Position numbers and translations under genes: made by a program. Below the pieces are notes generated by a model. It was not told where the DNA came from. It was given only the letters and a program-made list of their open reading frames with translations, and made no database searches. Positions 42,608 through 53,364 of a DNA stretch of 64,000 bases are shown piece by piece. The number at the start of each line of letters is the position of its first letter. The stretch's first letter is position 1. The stretch is from positions 2,108,001 to 2,172,000 of the forward strand of contig JAUCEF010000014.1 in NCBI GenBank assembly GCA_033558025.1, written 5' to 3'. The DNA comes from Phytophthora sp. 'mugwort' (lineage: Eukaryota; Oomycota; Peronosporomycetes; Peronosporales; Peronosporaceae).

Positions 42608-45600
42608 ATGCTGCAGCGGCTGCGCCACGCCGTGGGCTGGGGGCTCCCCGCGCCCCCGCCCGGCACAAGGGTCGACTTCCAGGTGTGCGCGCCGCTGGGC
42701 CACGGCCAGACGCTGTGGCTCGTGGGAGATCTGCCCGTGCTCGGTGGCTCCGTGGACGTGGTGCCCAATACAGGCGGCGCCGGTGCTGAGGGCGGCCTGC
42801 AGTTGGTTACCACGCCTGACCTGTACCCCATCTGGTACAATCTGGAACCCGTGCTTGCGCCCTCGGGCTCCGTGGTGCGCTACCGCTACGCCGTGTGCAC
42901 AGGCAGTCGCTTCTTGCGCTATGAGGGCACGTCCGAGTCCGGCCCCGTCACTAGAGAGCTCACGGTCAGCCTGGGCTACGTGCAGACACAGGATACGCTG
43001 GACGCGCGACCCAGACGACGCTCGTCGCTTTGCAGCGAGGACGAAGCAGCGGCCGCCATAGGGACCACCACGATCCTCACAGACAATACAGATGCAGCAG
43101 CAGTCATGACCGACCAGGCCGACGGCGCCAGCGACGACGAGGACATCCCTCCTCCCGCCTTCTGGGGAGTGATCCCAAGACTCAGTTCAGGACAGGCTTT
43201 TGTGGATCGACGTGCGAATGGGAGCGAGGATGGAGGCAGCGCATTGCACCGCAGTACCAATCGACGACCACCAGGATCCGGTAGATTATTGACGGACGTG
43301 ATCGCCGAGGAGAACGAACAGACAGCCAGCCCGACGCCGAGTCTCAGTAGGCGGGGATCCGCACGGATGAGAACTGCGTCAGGGCCAGTCCTTGGAGAGG
43401 ACGTGACCAGTCCCAGTGCGACGTTGCGTACAGTGTCCGAGGATATGCCGACGACGAATCCAAGCCCCACGTCTCCAAGACCGACGGCCAATAATGTAAC
43501 GATGGAGGCTACTGATGGCGTTATCATTGCCGTTCACAGATTGCCAGTTCTTGTGCATCGAACTCCAGAAGGCCACTACCACATTGAATGGGAAGATGAC
43601 AACCTTATCTGCCCTTCTGGACTGTTGAAAGAGTCGTACCGCGAAGCGAATTGGGACCGTGTGAGCTCAATGAGATTAACGTGGGTCGGCACCGTTCACT
43701 GTGCAGAGCCCATTCCTAAAGAAGACGAAGAGCGACTAACCAAGCAGCTTGAAGACTTCCACTGTGTTCCCGTGTTCCTGGCAGAGCCGCTGGGCTCAAC
43801 GTTCCACAACTTCTGCTATGGCACGCTTTGGCCAGTGTTCCACAATATCGTGGACGTGTACGGTGCTCTACCTACGCGTTGGTGGAACCCTGGCCAGCAA
43901 CGCAATGCCTGGGCCAGCTACAAAACCGTCAATCGTATTTTCGTCAACAAGGTCATTGAAGTGTACAACGAAGGCGATTTAGTATGGGTGCATGGCCTGC
44001 ATCTCCTGGTGGCGCCGAGTTTCCTGGCACGTCGTCTGCCCAACGTTAACGTGGGTATTTTCCTGCACACGCCGTTCCCGAGCTCGGAAATCTTCCGAAC
44101 ACTTTCAATGCGTGCAGATTTGCTGCGTGGGGTGCTAGCTGCAGACCATATTGGTTTCCACCTGTACGAACACGCGCGCCACTTCCTGACAAGTTGTCGT
44201 CGCATTCTCGGCCTCAAGTATAGTGCACAGCCTGGTGGATACATTGGCGTCGAGTACAATGGCCGCATGGTCATGCTGACCATAAGCCATATTGGTATCG
44301 AGCCTACGTTCATGGACCGGATTAATTCGAGCGCCCAGGTGGAAGAGGATGCAGCAGTGCTTGCGACCAAGTACGAGAGCAGCAAGCGCAAGGTGTTTGT
44401 GAGTGTGGACCGCGTGGAACGACTCAAGGGCATCCTGTTGAAGCTTGGTGCCATCGAGTTCTTCTTGGCACAGCATCCAGAGTACGTGGACAAGGTGCAA
44501 TTTGTACAGATTGGTATCTGGGACTCTTCTAATCCGAGCCCAGAGAAGGATAGTGTCCGTGCAGAGATCTTGGCGCATATGAAGCGCATTAACGATCGTT
44601 TTGATGGGATCCGCAATGAGCCAATCTTTGCGTACTCAGAAGTGGAAAACACGGATATGGCCTCTAGACTACCGCTGTGGCGTGTGGGCCATGTGCTGCT
44701 CACCACGTCAGTACGTGACGCCGTTAACCTGTACCCATTCGAGTTCATCTACGCACACGAGCTGGCCAAGTCACCTGGTGTTGTGATTGTGTCCGAGTTT
44801 TCAGGAAGTAGTCGCGTTTTGACCGGCAGTATTGGTGTGAACCCGTGGAAACGTGAGGAGATTATTCAGGCGATGGAACTTGCGCTCACGATGTCGGATG
44901 AAGAGCGAATTGCACGGCACCAGAAAGATTTGGAGTACATCACGACCAACTCGCGGACGAAATGGGCTGAACGGATTCTTGTGGATTTAAAGCGCACGAA
45001 GAAGCAGACGGCAGAGGGGGAGTACATGGGTTACGGTCTTGGATTGGGCTTTCGCATGCTAGAATTCAATGCTGGATTCAAGATGCTGGAGACTGACGTC
45101 GTGGCCAAGGCTTACCGCGAGACGTTCCGTCGTGTGATCCTCTTCGATTACGGTAACACGCTTACACTCGAGGAACCTGCTGGCGCCCACAACTTTTCCA
45201 AGTACATCACAGGAATTGAGCAGAGCGCGTTCGTGTCGAAAACCGAGACGCCCAAGGCATCACCTGACCTTCTTGCTTCATTAACGCTGTTGTGTGCTGA
45301 TCCGCGTAACACGGTTTTTGTATTGAGTGGCAAGGAACGCTTGGATCTGGAGAAAACGCTAGGCTCAGTGCGCGGTTTGGGACTGGCTGCGGAACATGGT
45401 TATCTGTACAAGTGGGGGACAGGCACGAATGCGAATGCTGGCAGCACGGCTGACAGTCGGGCGCCGCCGTCTAGCAGCAGCAGCTCCAACAGTTTGGCCA
45501 GTGAAGTGGAAGAAGGTGTTTGGTTATGCACAAAGGACAACTTTGATGACTCGTGGAAGGATGTGACGCACGCCGTCATGGATATTTATACGCAACGCAC

Positions 45601-46545
45601 ACATGGCACGTACATTGAACTGAAGGGCAGTGCCTTACTATGGCAGTACCGTGATGCTGACCCAGAGTTCGGCCAGCTACAAGCGAAAGAATTGCACGAC
45701 CAACTGTTGCAAGTGCTGGAACACTTCCAAGTAGAGGTGGTGACGGGCACCGACTATCTTGAAGTGCGTCCAGAAGGTGTGGACAAAGGTGTGATTGTGG
45801 ATCGTGTCATGTCCACGATTGAGTCGACAAGTGGCCAGTATGTCGACTTTATCTTGTGTGTAGGCGATGACCTATCGGACGAGTTCATGTTTCAATACCT
45901 GGAAGAAGTACGCAGTCGACCAAACATGTTTACGGTGACAGTGGGCAAAAAACCCAGTGCAGCGAAATATTTTGTGAACGATGTTGACCAAGTCATGGAA
46001 ATTGTGCACGCGATGACTAAAGTCTCGACGGCTGCCAAGCGCAATTTCTCCATGAATGATTTGCGTCTTTTCGACCGCGATGTTGCGAGCAGGTACTTAA
46101 TCGAGGGGTTTTAGTGACTTTTTCTTTGAATATGTTCGGCTGATATAATGTTCTTTTTTGTGTTTGTTTTTCTTCTATTAGTGGGGGACTTTTGTCATTC
46201 CAGCGCAATGAAGCTGGGTTTAATCGACCATCGGGTAATATGGGTTATATGAGTGACGGCAGCTTTGAAGGCATGAAGTCGTCGCCTTTTGAGAGTTTAG
46301 CTGAGGGTGAGGAAGCATTGATACCAGAAGAGAACCCACAGTCAAGCACAAGCACTTCATTGGCAGGTCGTGGTATTGCCAGTCGAAGTTTAGGCGGCTT
46401 GGGAGGTGCGCGCAACTCGATGTCTATGAGCTCGTTGTCCACGGCAGGGATGCCGTCGCTTCATCCCACGTCGTCTACCTACGAGCAATATCTTAGCAAC
46501 GTTGACGAGACAGCAGAAGAAGAGGAAGGTGGCATTTTCTTCTAA
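42608..46545 (+). CDS. Trehalose-6-phosphate synthase/phosphatase fusion with N-terminal CBM20
   Basis: Two exons, 42608-46107 and 46182-46545, about 1,287 residues. An N-terminal starch-binding-like CBM20 domain (first about 120 residues) is followed by a low-complexity linker, a GT20 trehalose-6-phosphate synthase domain (WVHGLHLLVAPSFL, GIFLHTPFPSSEIFR, SVDRVERLKGI, RDAVNLYPFEF) and an HAD phosphatase domain. The synthase would join UDP-glucose and glucose-6-phosphate. In the phosphatase, the first motif reads FDYGNTL instead of DxDGT, so the second Asp is missing, while the last motif GDDLSDEF is kept. The phosphatase may be weak or regulatory. The 46108-46181 intron keeps the frame and adds a Ser/Gly-rich acidic tail; its donor GTTTTA is unusual, and without splicing the protein would stop at 46114. 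Confidence 0.88.
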
Positions 46546-46757
46546 GCTCATCCGACGTATCCAGCACCGAACAACATTACAGCGATAGGTAAGACAAGAC
46601 ATTGACAACAATCGAAGGCGATCTCAGCAGTGATAGTTGCAGACTGAAAAGGAACACGAGTAGCAACTATGGCAGTTGGGCGGAGAGAATGAGAGCAGGT
46701 AATACAATGGATCTTTTAAGGTTTGAGTGCTGGTGTGGCAAAGTCGCAGCTTGCCCG

Positions 46758-47931
46758 CTATTGCTCGAGGTATTTCTCTTGAATGTCAGGGGCGCTCTGG
46801 TCTCCGAAGGCGTAATCCTTGACGACAGCGGTCTGGAAATCGACGCCCGTGAAGACAAAACCGTTAGCCTTGTCAATAGCCGCAACGAGTTTCTGCAGCG
46901 TCGCAGGGTCCTGGATCTGCAGCGGTAAGAAGCTCACGAGGCTGAAGTCTTCGATGACGTCGACCAGTGCCTCGTTCATGCGGCGGAACCGCACTGCAAG
47001 TCGCGACGTGGAGATCGTTGTATGCCGCGGCTCGAGCGAGATCTGGTCCTCATCTTCGGCGTCATCGGGCTCGTCCAGACGATCCAATAGGTAACGCAGG
47101 TCCAGTACATCCGTATAAAAGTCCAAGTTAAACGCTGCAACACACGAGAGCTTCCGTCAGTCCAGCGAGTTGTAACCAGGAGGAACAAAGCCGAAAACGT
47201 AAACGTACCGAGTTTCCCATACTGCTGCATCAGATCGATCTTCGACAAGACATTAATGTGTGGCAGTTCAAGCCGCACCATTGATGACAAGCTCAGCATC
47301 ACCACAGATACGAACTTGGAGCTGTCTGTGCAGTGGTGCGCGTCCACGAGGTGCACCACTGCCACCTAAAGTCCCATACAAAAAGAACGATCAGTCCTTT
47401 GTCATCCATCTACCAGGAACCAGCCTTCTGACTCAAATGCCTACCCGATACCCGATCTTCTGTAGCTTCTGCAATATACTGTGCACGCTGTTCTCGTGCG
47501 TGTAGAGCTCCACTTGACCCGGGAAGTCGAACAGCACGTACTTGCCCTTGAGCGCCGCGAGTTTATCCTCCAGCCAGTCAAAGTTGACGTCGATGTAGTC
47601 CATGCAGTACACGAGGCCTGCATTCAAAAGTTGTCCGATCGCCGTTATACACTGTGCATGTGCTCTCTATTGAGCTTCAGCTGTACCACGCACCGCCGTT
47701 GGGGCCCAGGTCGAGCTCCTCCATGACGTTTTCGAGACACACCATCTCGGCCACGTCCACGTCAGCCACGTACGGTTGCTGCTCATTGGCCGGGTCCATG
47801 TTAACCACGGCCACGTCTCGCTGGTTCGCCTGCAGGAACTGCTGCATCCCGTTGCAGTACGTCGTTTTGCCCGAGCCAGGAGGGCCCAGCACGATCTGCG
47901 CGAACGGCATGACAGTGTCCGAATGGCACAT
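46758..47931 (-). CDS. GPN2: GPN-loop GTPase 2
   Basis: Four exons on the minus strand: 47931-47694, 47617-47445, 47365-47209 and 47134-46758, joined with GT-AG introns of 74-79 bp that keep the frame. The protein has the P-loop GPPGSGKTT, the family-defining GPN in DLGPNGG, the [11 protein letters not shown] switch and the SKIDL guanine motif. GPN GTPases act in assembly and nuclear import of RNA polymerase II. A second ATG at 47910 ([12 protein letters not shown]) fits the usual start better than the upstream one and may be the true start. It is convergent with the trehalose gene (212 bp between stops) and in the same direction as the next gene, 95 bp away. Confidence 0.92.
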
Positions 47932-48026
47932 GACTGTCAGCGAGCAGCTACAAATCGCTCCGATTGGCTAATATAGTAAAGTTTCCGAGTAGTACATGAG
48001 AAACTAAGCGCGTGATACCAAGTTTT

Positions 48027-49457
48027 TCATATTTTGTTGCCTACTTTCGAGTTGAAGGTCCATGGCTCGCGCTCGACAAGTTTCTGGGCCTTGTCGGGGC
48101 GAAGCAGTCGCACGTTCTGCGTGAGTTCGGGTGAGTTTCCGTCTTCCATTTGGCAGAGTTGGAACGCGCGAGTGCTCAGCAGACGAGCGACAAGCGCTGC
48201 GTTCTCGACGTTCGTAGCTCCCACGTCTTTGAGGAAGAAGCTCGACGGCGCTCCGTTCACAAGTTCCGAGCCTTTTGTCGCGCTGAGGCGAGTCAATGTG
48301 CGAGCAAAGCGGTTGCGAACAGGTTCGACCAGTGCTGGATGCACGCGCTCCTTCATACATAGGACACGACGCAGTCGCTCCTTCAGCACAACTCGCTGCA
48401 TGTCGTGGAAGCTCATGTTGCCGTCCGAGTCGCGTGCTAGCGGCGCGAACAGCGCCTCAATGTCGCGCGGTGTATACTGCGGGAAGTGCTTGAGCAGGTG
48501 GTCCACCTGACGCACCACCTCTTCTTCCTCTTCTTGAGCTAACGAGCACATGCCATACACTGCCACAATGTCTTCACGCTCCATACGCGCCGACATCGTA
48601 CTCAGCTCCCGATCTGTGACCACATGCAGACCTCTCTCGCCGCTGCGTAGTCTGGAGTGTTCGTCCAGTGGGCCGTAGAGCCCAAACACGAAAAGCCGAC
48701 CAGCTGAAGTCGGGTGCTGGAGGTGTTTCGGGAAGAGAAAGCTCAGTAACTGGGCTAACCCCATGGCCGCAGTCTTGGTTGAGGCTCCACGAAGAGGAAC
48801 CACAGTTGCATGAGCTTGAGCTTGAGCCTTGTTGCTGGAATGCATCAGAAGAAACGCTAGCTCATGCGCAGCTGTCACCTCTTGAGCACTGCAGCGAAGC
48901 CCAAGCAATCGAGGAGCATCTTTGGCAAACCGAGCTCGAAGACATGAAGATGCACTCTCTGTCCAGGCGGTTGGGTCTGCTGGACCCACGAGATGCAGCA
49001 GCTCGGCAACAGCGTTCGGCTTCTCGACCGCCAATACTAGGGCTGGGCCACTCGCCAGAGCGTGAATGGCCTGCTCCGCCACTTTATTGGCATCATCCGC
49101 TGTGCCCGAGTTGGTATATGGGTTCGTAGCATCGCCACTAAGCACCTCGATAGTTGCTTGAGTTTTGTCCTCGTTTCCCTGCAGTGCTGGCGATTTATAC
49201 ATCGCACTGTGCGGGTTGCAGACTTCGAGCACAAACTGTCGCGCCGCGTCCACCGAAAGATGGATCAGTACTTGCTGCTTCACCACAAAGCCACCACGTT
49301 TGAGCTCTTGACACACGGCTTCATCATGTTCCAGTGCGTCCGCCTGCAGCACCAAAACACTGAGCTGAACGGACCGTGACGGATCGACTTCACGTGGGGT
49401 GGCCTTAGGCGATTCGACGCTACTACTGCGAGGAGTCTGCTGCTTGGCTTTGCTCAT
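48027..49457 (-). CDS. NDPK-like domain protein with EF-hand-like loop
   Basis: A 476-residue intronless protein. Residues 32-80 and 139-205 resemble the two halves of a nucleoside diphosphate kinase fold (LVLQADALEHDEAV, later VGPADP and LRARF), but where the catalytic His of NAVHGSD should be it reads RLLGLRCS, so kinase activity is unlikely. Residues 343-354 (DSDGNMSFHD) form an EF-hand-like loop with Gln in place of the final Glu. The remainder is helical and charged, with no signal peptide. Such domain mixes occur in axonemal and regulatory proteins, but the function here is unknown. A decayed copy lies at 25405-26935. Confidence 0.72.
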   Translation of the reverse strand: MSKAKQQTPRSSSVESPKATPREVDPSRSVQLSVLVLQADALEHDEAVCQELKRGGFVVKQQVLIHLSVDAARQFVLEVCNPHSAMYKSPALQGNEDKTQATIEVLSGDATNPYTNSGTADDANKVAEQAIHALASGPALVLAVEKPNAVAELLHLVGPADPTAWTESASSCLRARFAKDAPRLLGLRCSAQEVTAAHELAFLLMHSSNKAQAQAHATVVPLRGASTKTAAMGLAQLLSFLFPKHLQHPTSAGRLFVFGLYGPLDEHSRLRSGERGLHVVTDRELSTMSARMEREDIVAVYGMCSLAQEEEEEVVRQVDHLLKHFPQYTPRDIEALFAPLARDSDGNMSFHDMQRVVLKERLRRVLCMKERVHPALVEPVRNRFARTLTRLSATKGSELVNGAPSSFFLKDVGATNVENAALVARLLSTRAFQLCQMEDGNSPELTQNVRLLRPDKAQKLVEREPWTFNSKVGNKI

Positions 49458-49679
49458 GGCACCTAAGTCTAAGCTGGTAATCTGTCAACAAGGGAAAATC
49501 ACGACACAAAGAGAGCAAATTTACTTCCAGACAGCACGCTTAAGACAGAAATAGATGTTTCAAAAAAGCCATTTCAAAACATTTCAACAGGTTACACACA
49601 CTCAAACATACCCACACAATATCTGGCCTCTTGCAGCGCTTGTAGTTCAAGTTCAGGCAACCTGGCGATCGTTTTCGCC

Positions 49680-50849
49680 TTAGGCAGCGAGCGCGAAACC
49701 GACGCGGGGCTTGCGGGAGTCGGTGCCCCAATCAAAGACGGTATAGTGCTTGCGCATGAAGACGTCGCCCAGGATCCACAGCGGGCCAGCGGGGGCCGGA
49801 ATGTCGATGCCCATAAAGGCAAACAGACAGATTGGCCCGCTCTTGAGCGTGTACTCCTCCTTAGTCAGCGTGTACGACTTGCCGTTGAGCACAAACGAGA
49901 TGTCTGGCGCCGCAGCGGAGCAGCTGATGAGGTACTCGCCCATGATAAACTTGTGGGCGCCCACTAGCGCCGCCAGCTTGGCCACCTGGTCTTTGGGTCC
50001 GGCAATCAGCGACGTTCCAGAGTCTACAATGGCCTTGCTCACGTCCGTCAGTTTCTCTCCCTTAGTCTCAATCGCATCCAGCTTGACTGACCAGTAGGTC
50101 GTGCTCGTAACATCCACGTACTCGAGCTCGCCCTTGTAGTGGTCCTTGTCCACGCCTCCGAACGTGAGCTCGCCGTCCTTGTGGTCGCCCAGGTAGAAGG
50201 CAAAGACTGGTTCATCCAGTAGGCCCTGCTGGATCATGCGGTGGAACGGGGTCTTGAGGTGATCAACGCTGATGGTGTCGAAGGCCAGACCGAAGAGGCC
50301 GTCGAACTTGCCCAGGTAGTACGCTGGGCCTAGGCCCTTGGTCACGTTCACCTCAGCAAAGAACTGGTCGGGCACCGTGAGGCCGCCGAGCTGCAGCGTG
50401 TCCTGCGACAGGAAACCCGACACGGGTCCGCTACCGTACATGATGTCAAAGGCCGTACCGTTGGCCTTGTACGAGCTGCTCTTGTCGTGGTCGTACACGC
50501 TGTGCGAGCCAAACTTCTTGTTGGGCACCCACAAATTGCTCGAGCCTGTGTCGAAGATGACCGCGAAGGGCTGGGGAGGCGTACCGATGGAGATGGAGCC
50601 ATAGTACTGCGCGTTCTGGAAGTCACGGATGACGACGTTAGCTGAGTCTTCGACGGTGGAGGTGGCTGTGGGCAAGTCTGCGTCCGGACTCCAGACGGTA
50701 GGTCGCTGCAGGGCGTGCACGTCGTGCAATAAAGAGGACAAGAACTCGTCGTCGCTGCGCTTGACGATAGGCACGCGCAGCATGGCGGCGTCGAGGGCGC
50801 TGGGCGCCAGCAGCAGCAACGCCGAGCAGAGGAGGGAGCAGCGCAGCAT
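49680..50849 (-). CDS. Secreted pepsin-like aspartic protease
   Basis: A 389-residue A1-family protease. The N-terminus (MLRCSLLCSALLLLAPSALDA) is a signal peptide, followed by a propeptide to about residue 78. The mature enzyme has the two catalytic motifs FDTGSSNLW (Asp about 100) and VDSGTSLI (Asp about 276), the flap Tyr near 138, and the typical C-terminal WILGDVFMRKHYTVFD. It should act in the secretory pathway, vacuole or outside the cell. Intronless. A frameshifted copy is at 8371-9502. It lies 222 bp downstream of the NDPK-like gene start, same strand. Confidence 0.95.
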   Translation of the reverse strand: MLRCSLLCSALLLLAPSALDAAMLRVPIVKRSDDEFLSSLLHDVHALQRPTVWSPDADLPTATSTVEDSANVVIRDFQNAQYYGSISIGTPPQPFAVIFDTGSSNLWVPNKKFGSHSVYDHDKSSSYKANGTAFDIMYGSGPVSGFLSQDTLQLGGLTVPDQFFAEVNVTKGLGPAYYLGKFDGLFGLAFDTISVDHLKTPFHRMIQQGLLDEPVFAFYLGDHKDGELTFGGVDKDHYKGELEYVDVTSTTYWSVKLDAIETKGEKLTDVSKAIVDSGTSLIAGPKDQVAKLAALVGAHKFIMGEYLISCSAAAPDISFVLNGKSYTLTKEEYTLKSGPICLFAFMGIDIPAPAGPLWILGDVFMRKHYTVFDWGTDSRKPRVGFALAA

Positions 50850-51128
50850 CGAGGAGGGTGGGAACTTGGCTTAGGTGAAGAGACGATCAGCGAATACTGG
50901 GGTGAATCAGACGAGATCATCAGATCAATATAATGTGGTCCACATTAAGATTAGGTTGAAGTGAACGTCCACTTTATCCCAGGGCTCCCGAGTATAGCAT
51001 TTATTTTTCAAGCAAAGCCAATGAGCGGAATAAATAATTACTAGCAAAGCCGATGAGCGGAATAAATAATTTCTTGCATATCAACACGAACGAAGTAAAT
51101 AATTGCAAAGCGAAGAGGGCGACATGAA
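50850..51128. other. Upstream region of the protease, with tandem repeat
   Basis: AT-rich. It includes the 32-bp period repeat at 51012-51071. Confidence 0.5.
51012..51071. repeat. Tandem repeat, 32-bp period, two copies
   Basis: GCAAAGCCAATGAGCGGAAT at 51012 and GCAAAGCCGATGAGCGGAAT at 51044, each followed by AAATAATT. A weaker third copy follows at about 51090. Confidence 0.8.
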
Positions 51129-52950
51129 TTATGACACTGTAGCGTTGACTACAGCTGCGTCCCAGTAAGACTTGCTCGCGCGGAGGAAAAGGTTAATTTC
51201 CAGCGTCATCGGCTGAAGCGACTGGCACTGTGTGCCTAACGTCGCCTTCGCGACACTAAACTGCCGCTCCATTACATTCGATGTCGGGAAAATCGATCCC
51301 AACAACTCATAATTAGTCGAGAATTGGTTCACCTTGCGCTTCTTCTTGATTTGCTCAACGAACGATGGTTTTTCTGGGTCTCTTCCACCGGAGACGCCAC
51401 AGCAACCACGTGCAAGTTGACTTTGAAGCGGAGGGGGGGGGGCTTGCCTTCTCGGCCCGAGTCAGCTTGTCCACCTTGCCGTCGAGAACCTTGACGCATT
51501 CCGCTTCAAATTTCGGTGAGTGCGCGATGTCGGCGCGGGGTGCTCGTGCCGTACATGGCTTTAAAAACAAATACAGTTATAGCCACAAGAAAAAGTAGCT
51601 TACCAAGGTACGTTTGACAACTCCGAGCGGAATTCGATCAGCGCGTCGAAGTACACGCGGCCGTCCAGAAGGGTTGCCGCGTTCGACTGCAGCTCGTAGC
51701 TCACGGACTCGACTTTCTTGAGGTTGTCCAGTAGATTAGGGAGATGATGGCTGACAGCCGGCGCGGGGAGCAGGTCTTGGAGCTCATCCAAGTCCTTGAT
51801 AAGCTCGAACAGCTCTAGGTATCGGTGCCGATTGCAAATATAGAACCCCAGCGGGTGACCTGGCTCAGAACGGGTCGCGGTCGCGTCTTGAAGATTTGCC
51901 GTGGCATGATAAGTAGCGATTTGTTAAATATTAGTTTACCACAAAATAATGAGACAAGATTGGATGAAATTCGAAAAAAATACTACCGGAGTTGGGCGGA
52001 CAAGTTTAGCGTCCTTAACTTCACCATTACGTCCTTGACCTGAGCCAACTCGTTCGCGTACCCGCCAAGCATTTCCTGTACACCGAGGTTGAGGTGGCGG
52101 TTGGGGTATTCCACTAGGGGTACGTCAAGATCAGACGCCAGCCTCTTGTTGACTGAGCAATTGTCCCCAACAAAAAAGAGGCAGTCATCGAGGCTCTGTT
52201 GTAGTCGCGGGACAGCATGGTGCGCAGGAAGCTAGCGTGGGTAGCGGCTGAGAGGTTCTCGTCCGGGCTGTTGATGAGCGGGTGCATTGCCAAAAGCGGC
52301 TGCGCCGCACCCCATTGACCTAGTAGCAGGCGAAAGCCGCCAGAAAGCGCTCTGAGCGGTTGGACCAGCCATCGATTATGATACCATACTTTTCGGGCAT
52401 CTCTTCGGCGACTGCATCCTCAACCGCGAAGGTCACGCCCTCCGTGCTGTTAAGCAGCTGCTCTTGGCCGATAGTATCTAATTTCGTGTACATGTACATA
52501 GAATAACGCATTAGTTTGAATAACTACTTCGTGTCTCCGCATTCCCGCAAAAGTGGAGAGGCAGCTTGCACATGATGGTCCAGTGCAACCAACCGTAAAG
52601 GTTGAGGCTGCGCTGGCGGATCCATGGCACCAGCGTCCCCGGGTCCGTCGTTATTGTCGAGCGCTTTGGTCCTCGAAGTCCGGGTGCTGCTTTCTCACAT
52701 GCTGGATGAGATTGCTGTACACGGTCTTCGGGGACTGCTGGCGCACCGTAGAGCAGCGACAACGGAAGAGCACGATGACGGGCTCGTCCTGCTCGTTCAT
52801 GACGGGCTTGAAAAAAATAGGTAGCGACTTGAAGGTTGGTGAACATTGGCAAATGCGGAAGTGACTGCTGTGAGACTGGAAAATGCACAAGCTCAAGGAG
52901 CCACGCAGACCACTCGTTCTAATGAGGGGACAAGCCAGGTTGTGTTGCAA
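51129..52950 (-). pseudogene. hAT-family transposase remnant
   Basis: Read on the minus strand, from right to left: a BED-type zinc finger (FRCRCSTVRQQSPKTVYSNL, then QHVRKQH) at about 52660-52800, a segment near 52320-52511 (PEKYGIIIDGWSNRSERFLA) typical of hAT proteins, middle fragments at 51600-51791, and the C-terminal dimerisation segment (TSNVMERQFSVAKATLG) at 51129-51332. All parts are in separate frames with stops between them. No terminal inverted repeats identified. A 10-G tract lies at 51433-51442. Confidence 0.8.
51433..51442 (+). repeat. Poly-G tract (10 G)
   Basis: Inside the hAT remnant. Last of the poly-G/C tracts in the window. Confidence 0.9.
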
Positions 52951-53364
52951 TACGTAATTCCAATTGCATAGTAAAAATAATTATTGATTCTAAAACCTTC
53001 TGATATAAATTATTTCAGTACTATTATTGCAATAACTTTGAACCTAATGCATTAAATGCATTGGGTTCAAAAAAAAATTTCGGAGCTGCATTAACCCCTT
53101 CAATGAATTATGCTTCTTTAAGGTTTTGCTTAACGTGTACATATATATAGTTATATATATTGTACTATCGTCAAAAGTAGTTTTGACGACTTTTTTTCAG
53201 CGTCAACAAATTTGTTAAAGTGAACTTGCGGTTTCCGAACACGGACAAACAAGTACATTATTTTCGAAATGCCTAGGTAACAAGATTTGTATTTGACCAG
53301 GACATTAAGCTACGCCGTAATGTCTGCTGACAGATCGTACTAGTAGTAGTTTTAAGCTCAGCAA
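52951..53364. other. AT-rich intergenic with small palindromes
   Basis: CGTCAAAAGTAGTTTTGACG at 53169-53188 is a perfect 8-bp hairpin followed by a T-run. Near 53041 a repeated AATGCATT forms a near palindrome. No gene. Confidence 0.5.

Noticed and set aside
53169..53188. Hairpin followed by a T-run, like a bacterial terminator
   Set aside because: The DNA is eukaryotic and no transcript ends here by any other sign; recorded only as a palindrome.
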